DNA from: Helochares maculicollis | Taxonomy: Eukaryota; Arthropoda; Insecta; Coleoptera; Hydrophilidae | Reading direction: 5' to 3' | Assembly (NCBI GenBank): GCA_033557835.1 | Contig: JAWQRO010000229.1 | Span: 1 to 47,638 of the forward strand | Length of the DNA: 47,638 nucleotides | Shown here: piece by piece, positions 24,927-36,700 of the stretch | Layout: every line of letters begins with the position of its first letter | Numbering within the stretch: the stretch's first letter is position 1 | Notes under the pieces: model-generated | What the model saw: only the letters and a program-made list of their open reading frames with translations | Databases searched by the model: none | What the model was told of the DNA's origin: nothing | Made by a program: the position numbers and the translations under genes

Positions 24927-26629
24927 CTGAAATAAAAATGATTTTACTACTTGGTCATATTGGTGCCTATTTTTAGTCTAAACCTTAGAATTACAATACC
25001 AACATTTTTGTATTTGCAGTTTAAAGCATATTAGCAGGCAATAAATGGATCTTATTTCGAGTAAAAACATATATTTTATAAGAAACTATTGCTATCTCAG
25101 ATTCATATTTGATTAAGACTAGACAATAGGACATTTATTCATAATGTAATATCTGTGTTATGCATTTTTTAATCTTTACTTCTTTTGTGTTGGTATAACA
25201 ATTTTTAACACGCTATTAAATTATAATTGTTTCTTTTATGTAATTTGCTATTTCTGTTTTTACGTCTATCCAAGATATCTTTGTAGTCAATTTAAAAAAA
25301 AAAACATTGGTTGTGCTACGATTTAGCTAATTTCTTTCTCGATCAATTTTCAAATTTATTAGTTGTATTCTTTCAAAATCAATATGTACATATAATATGA
25401 CTAGCTAGTACATCTCTGAAAATAAGCGGCTAAGTAGTTATGCTACTCATTGTCTTAGTGTAAAACTTTTGACAAGAAGCATATTCCTACTGTAAAATTA
25501 TATATTAACCTATGTTTAAATACACAAGTGATAATGCAATGGGCAAATTGTTATATGTAGATACTCAATAAATATCATGCTTAGCATCTTTTTAATTAAA
25601 GTAATATACACAAATTTGGTATGTCAAGTTTTTGTGCGTTGTCTGCCAATTAAACGTTCATATGATATGAGAGAAATATGTTTAATTATACATTTAAAGT
25701 GTTTACTTTAGGCTTATTCATATGAATCGTGAAAAAATATATGTGGGAAAATAAAGATAAAAATATCAAGAATGCATTTCGAGTATTACTGAATCGTAGA
25801 AACAAAATGGAGTTATATGCCTAATCCACATATTTCTATGTAAAATACCTTGCTGATCTTTCTACTTTCAGAAAACAACTGTTTGTTGGTCGAATATATC
25901 GTGGAATAGATCTTACAAAGCAATCATTGTTATAAGTAAAATGATATTGCATTTTATTTGAGGTTATGTACTCAAATTTCAGAGGCAACATTTATATATT
26001 ATTCTTGCAACTTTAAACATTTTCTTTTGTGTACGGTATCATATGAAGCTAGAGTCGCAGTTAGGGCAATTACGGCGCTAGATTTTAAATTTGAAATGGC
26101 ATTTTATCGATAAAGCACTTAAAGAATGCTGCTTGATTCCATCGTTTTAATAATATCTAAGCAAACTCGATTCTCCTATCTGACAGTTACTTGTTTACAG
26201 TAAACAGTAACTATATTTGCCCATAATTCAATTTCAATGAATTTAAATTAAATCAAAAACGAATAAAATGATCCAATCATTAAATGCACCTAATATAATT
26301 GAGGTTAATATAATTTTGTGTCCATGAACAACGGAGCAATAATTCTATTTGGTTTTCTTATGACATTTGATAAAGGCGAGCACAAAGCGTGTGGGCGTTG
26401 GAAATTAAGGAGTAGGTATATGTTTCGTGTGACTCAGTTGTAGGTTCAATTAGGAACGGCAAAAGAAAATTCAGCAAGTTATTAGATTGTTTATATGATG
26501 ACAATTCTGTTCCCGGCACAAAAACAAATGGCTGCGCAACTTTGACAATCCCCTAAATACACAAAGAAAACTGACACTAACCGTTTACCAATACCCACAA
26601 ACCAACAATAATAAATATAATGGATTTAC
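24927..26629 (-). other. Pumilio intron separating leader exon and start exon
   Basis: This 1.7-kb interval lies between the putative leader donor CACAG/GTAAAT at 26629 and the acceptor at 24927. It is AT-rich, with no coding signal seen. Confidence 0.5.
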
Positions 26630-26860
26630 CTGTGCTTATCTTGGACAATTTTTGTGCATGAACAATGCGTAGTATTGTTGAAAATTGCGTTCCTTATATT
26701 CGGCGTCGGCTTTGTTAAAGATTTTCGCATAGACACACAAACAAGATATTCAATCACGTATTTTACACAATATTAAAATTCACAACACAAAATATTATCA
26801 CTAACTATACAATGAACTATTTACAATTTACAATAATTACAAGATTTTCCGTTTAAGCCA
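26630..26860 (-). other. pum: Candidate pumilio 5'UTR exon
   Basis: On the minus strand a GC-richer leader runs toward AAGCACAG followed by GTAAATCC, a good donor at 26630/26629. It carries a short upstream frame starting M-H-K-N-C-P and stopping after seven codons, just before the donor. A TATAAA on the minus strand at 26866-26861 would place a start near 26835, while a TCAGT initiator-like site at 26895-26891 would place it slightly further right. No acceptor is needed if this is the first exon. Transcript data would be needed to fix the boundary; the assignment to pumilio rests on orientation and spacing. Confidence 0.5.
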
Positions 26861-27590
26861 TTTATACAGGTTGATAATTGTGGATTTAAAACTGACAGCA
26901 ATCTATGACCAAAGACTCCGCCATTTTAATGTTATGCGCGCGCCTATCAAATCGGCTGAGACCATTTGCGCGTCAAATTCAAATTTCGACCTGTTCAAAA
27001 CCACGCATCCCACCCTCTTTCCCGCTCAAATAAGGATTTCTTTAATGAAAACAAAGCAAATTTTCTCAAATTCAACTTAAAACTTTTTAACTCGCACGAA
27101 ATAATCACGAAATTATTTTGTATTAATCATATTTTTGGTTTCATAGTCATTAACCCCGCTTGTCCTTGAAACTGCAAACTTTTTATTAGATGTTTTAGGA
27201 ACCGGAAAGATTTCCTGTCATCTGAAGACGTTCCAGTCGAAAAACCACGGTTTTTGTTTGTTATAAACTCACTGAAATGCCCAATTGCTTATTAAAAACA
27301 AGCTTTTCAGTTCATGTTTGCACACTTGCAAATCTGGTTGCAGAAGTAACGACTAATGAATACAACTAAAGTTATATATTATTTCATGGAATGAACATCA
27401 CTACGCGCCATTCCCGCCACTATTTCAATCCAGTCGCGGTTTAGCGGAGCTAAAATGAGTAAATTCTTGTTTTATTTAAGCTAAACCTTTGCGTGTCTAA
27501 TAACATACCTTCAACAAGCGGCCGGTCAGAAATTTTTGATGAGTGTATGTGGCGATTTCTGGACCTACGACGACGCCGACGTTAGAAATA
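26861..27590. promoter_or_regulatory. Shared divergent promoter interval of pumilio and the giant serpin
   Basis: This short interval separates the minus-strand pumilio leader from the plus-strand serpin start codon at 27591. Visible elements are a minus-strand TATAAA (26866-26861), a TCAGT initiator-like site (26895-26891) and an AAAATGGCGG motif (about 26927-26918, Pho/YY1-like). There is also a GCGCGCG cluster near 26935-26943, an E2F-like TTCCCGCC at 27411-27418, and a plus-strand GGTCAGA initiator-like site near 27525, about 65 nt before the serpin ATG. The local GC rise fits a promoter. That the two genes share control is inference. Confidence 0.45.
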
Positions 27591-27755
27591 ATGTACAATT
27601 TCGTGCGTTTTTTTGTGTTAAATGTGCTTGTGATTTGTTCGAATTGTTTCAAAGTACAGTGGAACCCCGATCTCCATGGATACCACTATCAACAGGCCAT
27701 CCCCCAGGACGTCATGGTGGATATCATCAATTATTTAGGATTATCGTTGCTGGAA
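27591..27755 (+). CDS. Giant serpin exon 1: signal peptide and helix A
   Basis: It encodes 55 residues. The hydrophobic start M-Y-N-F-V-R-F-F-V-L-N-V-L-V-I-C-S fits a secretion signal, followed by a helix-A-like stretch ending L-G-L-S-L-L-E. The ATG at 27591 is chosen because the signal peptide begins there; an upstream frame extension starts only at a GTG. The donor is GAA followed by GTGAGT, phase 0. Confidence 0.85.
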
Positions 27756-30700
27756 GTGAGTATTTGTCGGGAATTTAAATTCGCTACGTAGTTATGAATT
27801 ATTTTGTTATGTACATATGTATTATGTGATTGTGCCTCATTTCCCTCCTAGTTGCTATTGATTTTTTGTGAATATGTAGGTATACAAAATGAATGTACGT
27901 AGTTGAAATGACCTTTATGCTATAGTTGGGAAATGGAGTTAATCACGAACTGGAGCGAACAAACCCTTACCTGCATTACATACTGAATTGGCAGTTATAA
28001 ATTTCAATCAATTTGATTTGCTTTGCTCGTAATTCATTATTGGATTTCCAGGAAGAATTAAAATGATCTCATTGAAAAATTTAATATAGAACGAAATGAA
28101 TTAGGTATTTCTACAAAATATTTCCAATAGGGGAGGCCATTTATACATTATTTTAGAAATTACCCTGAATGCGTTAGAAAAACTGCAGTTTAAGATAGTA
28201 AAACCTAGCGGTAGATGCACAACACATAGATCAGAAAATATTTCTATAAAGCGATTAATTATTATACCTTTATTATTACCATTACGAACAACAGATCCAT
28301 CAGTCCACTATGTATTAAAATTCTCCGGTAGTTAAAATACTCTGTGTTCCACTATTGTTTTAATAGTGTAACTGTTACTGTATACAAAGTATTAAGTAAG
28401 TGGAAGATTTTGTTGTGGCATTTCTCTTCCTTATTACTCGATACAGATGTTGATCTAAACGATCACAACATTTTCAGGATAATGCTTTGCCTACACAATT
28501 AATTAGATTTCATAACAATATAATTTCATATTTAACTTTCTTGATTGCTGGTGTTCTCTGAGAACCGTCAAATTCTTATTATGCAAATCTCAAACAATAA
28601 TGAAATCGGAAAATTGCAAAAAAATAAAGTAATTTTGTTTAATTATATATTTCCACTCAAGTATTTCTTCTTAACCTCATAAAATAACGATTATTAGCCC
28701 CCAAACTTTAAATCAGCACAATCGAATCATCAATCATCTGGAACATTAAATATTTAGAAAATGTTGAGTTAAAGTTCACTAGTTGTGGACTTATATTTAA
28801 CTTTTTCTTGATTTAGAATACAATTAAACATTGTTATTGGGACATATCCATCAATTAAACCTATGTTTTAACAGGAATATGTTCAATCGCATTAACGCGG
28901 CGGGAATATTATCAGAAAGTCTTTCTATCATTTTTTTTGATGTGATAGACGAGCCCCTTCTGATGAGAGTAAGTCGAACTATGACGTTGAATTCGTCTCT
29001 ATCTGTTCACGAAGTAAGTCTCCATTCTTAGAATACCATGGTTTAACAGCAATTCACTTTATTGTTTCGGTATGTTTAAATTTCTTGTATGTTACATTTG
29101 CCGCCTTAGCCCCCTATTTAAACACATTAAGCCCAAATGGGACATAAAACTTGCTAATACAAAAGCAGTTTATTATGGATTGGTTGTCGGTCTTCAAAAG
29201 ATAGCTGTTATGAATTTATATCTCTTTGAGTTTAATAAAAATCAGGGTATTTACTGTGTTGAATAACTCGAATGTTATCGCAACTAAGCAGCATTTGGGG
29301 GAAGTCATAGTTGTTTACTTTAATAAGAAGAAAGGGTAGTGTAATCGCATCGAATCCTTGTGAAAGATTATGACGACAATGCTCTTGCTGATAAATTAAG
29401 TACAGACTGGTTTCTACAATTCAAGACTGGATATATCAGCGCTGAAGACAAACCTCGTTGTAGACTGCCAAAAATCGAAGACAAAGATTTGAAGCCGCGA
29501 TATAAATCCAACTTAAACGCAAGAATAACTAGCATATATATTTGGAGACACTCAACAAACAGATTCCTTACGATTGAAATCAATAGATATGGTTTAGCCA
29601 CACGGCGATTGGATCCTTCATGAACTGAAATCAAGAAACATTTTAAGGTTGATTGAAAGTCTAAATAGAAAAGGGTTTTTACACTGGGCAGTGATAAGAA
29701 AAGAGAAATAGATGTTCTATGACAACTTCAAGACAATACTACACTAAGCCCGGGCAATCGTTTTTATTGATATTAACATCAACACCAACTATTCTTTGTT
29801 CAAAATTCATTCTGTATATCTGGTTGCACTAAAACTGTGCTATGCATTATGAACTGCTAGAATCTGGCAAATCCACGAGCAAATACATGACAAACTTATT
29901 CTTTTGCATGGTATAGATCAACTTCATATCACAAACCTGTGAATAATATTTGTAAACGCTCAAATGAGATATTTTATCGCTCACACTTATTCCCCGAACA
30001 TTGCTCCTTGTACTTATTGGTTGTTCAATGGATGCAGCACGAGTTGGCTAGTTATTCTTTTTGTAGAAATAGAACATTGGCTCACAAATAAAATCGCAAG
30101 GTGAGATATTTTTCGAGGTGAAACACAAAAATTACCTGAAAGGTGGAAACAAGTCGTTATTAACGATGGACAATACCTTGACTACTCTGTTCTTTCATTT
30201 TGTTTTCAAATACACTTCGATTTTTTCTCATCTTTTGACTTGGGTTTTCCATCTGAGCGTTGTGTTGAGAGTTATCCTGAAATACAGTAGTGTTGGCATA
30301 AGAAATGCAGAGTCCATTAATAATTGACTTTATTGTATTAGCAAACTAGTTTTGAACTCCCTATAAGGCATGTCGTCAGTAAAAGTAGTAGTTACTATTC
30401 TTATGCAGAATATCACTCCCAAATACTGTTATCTACTGGTTAGAGTAAAGTTTTAGTCTTTTGTGATAATATTAATGTTGCTTGTGAGATAGATGTTTTT
30501 GGTGACAGAAATGTCAATCAAAATCTGGCGATTTAGTAATGTTTATAAACCAGTATATTGGCTTAACAGTTTCAGTATTTCTTAATTAAATTCGATTGAA
30601 AATTCGTACAGTTCCTGGCGCCTGGTAGTGAGCAGCTTTAAATCCAAAATGAGCGCTTCGCACCATCTCTGACAAATATGCACGTACTTTGAGATATGTT

Positions 30701-33700
30701 TTAATGATTTAATGGATATGGTGTTGATCTGCATTTCGTAGGCAGCATTTTTCTTCTTCATGGCGATCAATAGTATTCTGGACTGCCAAGTCTTGCTGTT
30801 GTTGCTTGGTGTATAGAATGGTTAAATGGTAAAAGTCATTAATGTTGAATTGATGTACGATTTTTCAGTGAAAATCGTAAAAAAGAATTAATTTTGTTTC
30901 TTCTTGATTTTTCCGTATTGCGTTAACATTCCATTTTATAATTTTGAGTAAACTAAGTATAGATGTTGATGTTGCTATTTGAAGCAGGTCTGGCAGTTCT
31001 TTTGTTTCTTTAACATTTCCATAATAGATTTTGGGATTTTATTGGTTACAAGCTTTTTAGTTTCTCAATATTATATTATATACTACCTCTAGGCTTCTGA
31101 AACAATCAATTAATCTCACAGTTACGGTTGTTTGCGGAAGAGTAGTTATCACAGAAGCAGCACTAGGCCAAGGTGTTATCTTGCGAATCACAGCTGGTGG
31201 CTACTTCTGGGCATTCGATTCACTTTTATTCCTTTTTGCGAACAATTTCAATGTTTTTAGAATGAACATCAAGGACGTAGAATTTGAAATTTTAATTTTT
31301 CATCAAACCAACAATTAAATGAAAATATAATGCATACAGTTAATATATGTGATATATGTTTAAAAAGAAATATAAAAGAATTTTGCTTTGAATATAAAAA
31401 CATAATTGATGGGCTATGTATATGAAAATAAAACAATAATATTAATATATAATAATCGTATCGACTGCCTTTCGTTTTGCTGAACTTTGAAATATGTATT
31501 GTGTTGTTACAAAGTCGGCACCTTAAAATATATTATATAATCCTTTGAGTTTTATAGCTTAGTCGATTAGAATTCGATTGAAGGTGATTCGAGTATTAAT
31601 GACAAATGAGATTTAATTCGACAACGCCTCTATAAAGCGTCTTTTTGTTTTTGTGAATTGATATACTATGGTAAATACATTTATATTTATAAACAAATTA
31701 TAAAATTAACTTTTTGAATAGAACATTAACTCAAAAGTTATTCTCCAAATAAATAATTAGAATTAAAGATATTTGGTTTCTGTCAATTTACTTTGAAATA
31801 TTTTTGTTATCGCTGCAAGTCGCTCGAAACGATCTGAGCTATACCTCCTCACCATTTCAAAGTAAACAACATAGACCTTGAAAGTACTCCAACACAACTG
31901 AAGTAATCAACTAGTTTAAACAATTAAGTCTAACAACATAATATACAAATTAAAACATAATAATGAAAACACAAAAGAATGAAGATCGAATTTAGTAACG
32001 ATCACTCTGAAAGCAATAAATCATGAAAAACCCTTGTCGGGCAAGATTAGCTCATCTTCCTCTTACTTCTTTAATAATGTGTACGTGCATTTTAAACAAT
32101 ACACGACACTTTAATTGGTTGTTTGCTGCAACTCTTTCATTAACTTTAATTATTAAATTTAACTGCCAATTCCTGTGAGGTCAGGCACCTGAGTTTTCTT
32201 CGAAATATTAGTTCGCCAAGCTGAAGGAACATGGTTTTATTAAAAATGAACCATTTCAAAATTGCGGAGCATCAGATGAATGACCCTTTGGAGCCACTCT
32301 TTCCACTCTCTGCCCAAATTATGTTGACAGTGCAAAAATGTAAAGACCGGTTTCAAGCAATACCTTAATATACAATGTTTACGTTAAGATTCTCTTTATT
32401 CGCAATTGCAAATAAGCAAGTAACATTATCATAAAGCAACACAAATAGTTACTACACAAATTAAATCAAGAAACGTAATAATAATACAAAGGTCATAGCT
32501 TTTAATTCGTTTATGTAATTCTGCCAAATAAATTATTTATGGTATTATTTACTGGCCGCTGAACAACTTCAAAGATGTTACAATGAAATATGAATTTGCA
32601 TATTAGAGATTTTTTTGTAAAAAAGCCTCTCGTGTATTCCTTTTAGCTCCAATATTTTGACTTAATTATTTTTTGTAATGAAAAAATGTAAATGCAACCT
32701 ATTAATTTATTCCGCTTCGACACCATAATTGAGTAATTTGTTTTCTTTAATTTTACGTAGCTCTGAGCTTGAAATATCCTGACTTGGTAAATTTAACAAA
32801 TTTGGCGCTTTATCTTACTATTAGTTAAGTGTTTCGTCCGTTAATTATAGATTAAATTAACGAGTATGTATGGTAAAATGATGTTTTAAAACGAGTGGCG
32901 ACTGTATCATTTTCCTTTCACACCCACACTCTTTTATATAACCGCATCATTAAGGGAAATGAGTTTTTCTCCATTTTTATGATTTTTCCGTAGGCACACA
33001 ATGAAGACAATAATAACAATATAGCTCTGTCACCATACGGGGCAGCCAGCGTCCTGGTGGCTATAGGAGAAGGCCTTCGAGGAAGTGGTGGTTACGAAAT
33101 ACAAAACGCAATCCATCTTCCTGATGACATATCAGTTATACGAGTAGGCCTCCGAGATATTCATAGGCACTTAAAGGTATTTTATAGACTACTTTCCTTT
33201 TCAGGAGACAAGTGAATAATATTCAGTACGCAGAAATTTTTTAGCAAATGCTGTAACACATTCTATAAATAGAAAGCTTTTTACGGTTTACAGATTTAAT
33301 AAGAAGATAAAAAAGTGTGAATGATATTTCAAAACTGTCCTTATAAACTGCACACTAATAAAAAGTATAATTTTGTTTGTTGTTTTGAATAACTTTGCAT
33401 ATCACTTTCTAAAATAGCATGCGTTTAGTATAAAAAATTGAATCGTTAAATTAGTGTAAGAAAATTTCGTTTTTGAAACAATTGTGTCCTTAGAGCTCAA
33501 GTTTATCATTTTAATAATTTTTAGAAAATATTCAAACATGTGGACCAAAATACCTAATCTTTCAGAGTTACTTCATCCCCAAAGAAGGCTTTTTGGCGGG
33601 CTTGACTCTGAACAGAGAAAACGTCACCCTTAATTCTAAATATGAAGACGTCCTCAAATTCTACGGATATGATCTAGAATCCTTCAACAGTGCCCTTCTT

Positions 33701-36700
33701 CCGGAGCCTTTCACCACTACTCTTATTAGTATTACAAGAACTCCTGATATAGATGTAGTAAAAACGACAGAACCTGAACATAGAGAACATGACGAAACGA
33801 CAATAAGCCAATCAACCACGATGAGTCCCCAAAATATTACTACGGAAGAAACTGTAGTCTCTACTATAATGCCAGACGTATCCACGGCAGATAGAAGTAC
33901 CAGATCCACAACTATGCCTTCAACGACAGAGAGTGGTGAGACAACAACTGAGAAACCAGACGCAATTGAAGCCACAACTGAAGTAATAACTACTACTGAA
34001 AATGCGCCAGATAGTGAAAAACCTACAACAAAACTTAACACTACAACTAAAAAGACTACCAAAGTGCCAAAAACAATTAAGACGACTAAAAAATTGAGAA
34101 CAACCACTACTGTTGCCCCAATAGATAAAGATGAGAAAGAAGAAGAAGAAGAAGAAACGGAATCTGAATATATAAGTGAAGAAATGCCAGAAAAAGTAGA
34201 GAGCGTAATAGAAAAAGAAGAAGAAACTGAGACTGAATCTAGTAATGAGAATATAGAAGAAACAACAAAAAAAGAATCCAAGACAGATAATGAAGAAGAG
34301 GAGGAAGAAAAGCTTACAATGCCATCGTCAACAAAATATCCAACTGTTGAAGTCGTTTCCCAGGAAGGAGATATTGTAGAAGATGATGAATCGCTTTCTC
34401 TGTCACAAAGCACTACAGAACAACCAAAAACTACTAAAAATAAGAAGATTACAAAACCGACATCTAGTACAACAGAAGCAACTATCGAAGAGACTGAAGA
34501 GCTCGATGACGTAGAAGTGATATCAACTACCACTTCTACTATAAGCTTACAAAAATATTCAACTACGTCTAAAAAACCCACAAAGAAATACACAACTACA
34601 ATGTCTGCAACAGAAAGTCTAGAGGAATCGTCGTCGGTGGGAGAACAAACAAAGAGCCCAAAACCAACTCCATCAGCTCAAGCTGAAGAGTTTACTACTC
34701 CAGTACCTCCATTAGAGTCTACGACAAAAAGTAGAATAACAAAGCGCACGACCAAATTGGAGGTGGAATTTATGCCTTCAACCAAACCAATGATGACGGT
34801 CACACCATCTCCAGTATCTGATATTATAATGAAAAGTGAAATCCCTAAAATCACGACAATGCGAGGACGAAAACCTATTAGGCTCACATCAAAAATGCCA
34901 TCTTCCTCAGGCTATTACACATCGTCGCCAGGGTTTTCATCGACCAAGCCGCCAGTCGTTACAACATACTCTCCATCTTCTAGGATTACAAAACTAGATA
35001 AACCATATAATCAACAGTCTGAGCCAGTAAACGAGCAATCTCCTGAATATGCACCTAATCCATTTGAAGGTACTACCCCTAAACCATCTATCGTTTCCAA
35101 TAAACCTTCAACAGTACCAGACTTTTATTCAGAAGAATTTGATATGAATGAGGAAGATGATTCAGATGATTTTGATGATTCCAGCTTAGAAAGCTATGAA
35201 GAAGCGTCATATGAGGATTCACTTGAAGATTTTGCTGATGCTAAACCAACAGAAACGACTACAACAACGCAAGAAATTGCAGCAGATGAACAACATAAGA
35301 TGTCTGTTCAGTCGTTAATAACATCATACACTTTAGTGACAGGTACTAGTAACTTGCAAAAAGAAGAGGAAAGAACGAGACTAAAACAAGAAGAAGAAAA
35401 GAGGAAAATGAAGGAAAAAGAAGAAATGAAACGAAAAAAAGAAGAAAGACAAAAAGCGAAAGAAAAGAAAAAAAATGAAGCAGCAGCTCAAAATTTAAGT
35501 AACGAAGAAATTGGAAATATACAGCAAACTTCGAAAAAGCAAGAAGATCAATTGCATAAAGAAAAGCAAACTGAACAAAAATACCCCGGTGCTCAAAATG
35601 AGGAGACTCAAGGTGTAGAAAATAATCCAGAGCACACTATCGATATTGAGGGCAAGGGTCACAATAGAAGTGAGGATAATTCGGAAGAAAGCATAGTTCA
35701 TGAGGAAAAAAGGCCAATTGATAAAAATAAAACTGAAAAGCAAAGCGGCGAAAAACAAAATAGTGAAGAACAGGAAAGTACAGAAAATAAAAATGACAAA
35801 AGTGAAGAAATTACAAATGTTAAAAATGATAACATAGAGGATATAACTGTCAGTTCTACTACTTTACCCAATAGAGTGAATATTTCCGAATATATTCCCA
35901 CTTCTTTTGTGTCTGTAGCTGAAGTATCATCAACTACCTCAAACGCTGAATCTTTCAGTCCTACTCAGTCTACAAACGTTGAAAATTATCAAATCAATGA
36001 TAGCAATTTAAATAAAACATTTAGTAATTCGCAAGAAAGTACTGCAATAACTATTATAAAGGACATGCACGATTATGAAATTCAACCAATTCCTTCTTCT
36101 GGAACTACTATGGAAATCGAATACACTCAGAGTTCCCAAAAGCCGACCAGCGAAACTATTTCCCAATCCCCGACATCTACGACTCCTAAGAATATTTCCA
36201 GTAGCACTACCAGTGCGAATGACAGTACGAACAAATCTCCGAGTACTACTTTATCTACTAAAAGCACTTATACTACTGCTGAAAGTACTATTGTGTACAG
36301 TACAACTAGTGATAAAAGCATTAGTTTTTATCCAACACCATACGGTGACACTTCTAAACAACTAGATAATAAAGACAGTACCCCCAGTTCAGTTTTTATA
36401 ATTATGGATAAATTTGAAACTTCAAGCTTAACTCCTGATACTTCTCGTAATGGCCTAAAATCAAACTTTTCTGAAAACATACCATTCTATGAAGCAGCAA
36501 GCACCGTAAGCAGTACTTCGCAATATGGCCCAGAATATTCTATACCTGCAAATACAATTAAGCCGACTAAAAATATGCCGCCTGAAATTGAAGATGACAT
36601 CGATGTAACTAGTACTATTTTTACTATTCCCGAGCACAATTATAGTTCTGTGACTGTGGTGCCAAATTCAGAAGGATTTACTACAAACTCAGAAGAGGCG

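Noticed and set aside
27536..27778. 80-codon plus-strand frame starting M-M-S-V-C-G overlapping serpin exon 1
   Set aside because: It is in a different frame from the signal peptide and helix A and does not join the NIALSP exon in phase.
33661..34593. 310-codon antisense open frame, rich in Ser/Val
   Set aside because: It lies entirely under the serpin insert exon. Its composition is the reverse complement of repetitive Thr/Ser/Glu codons, and it has no domain or splice context.
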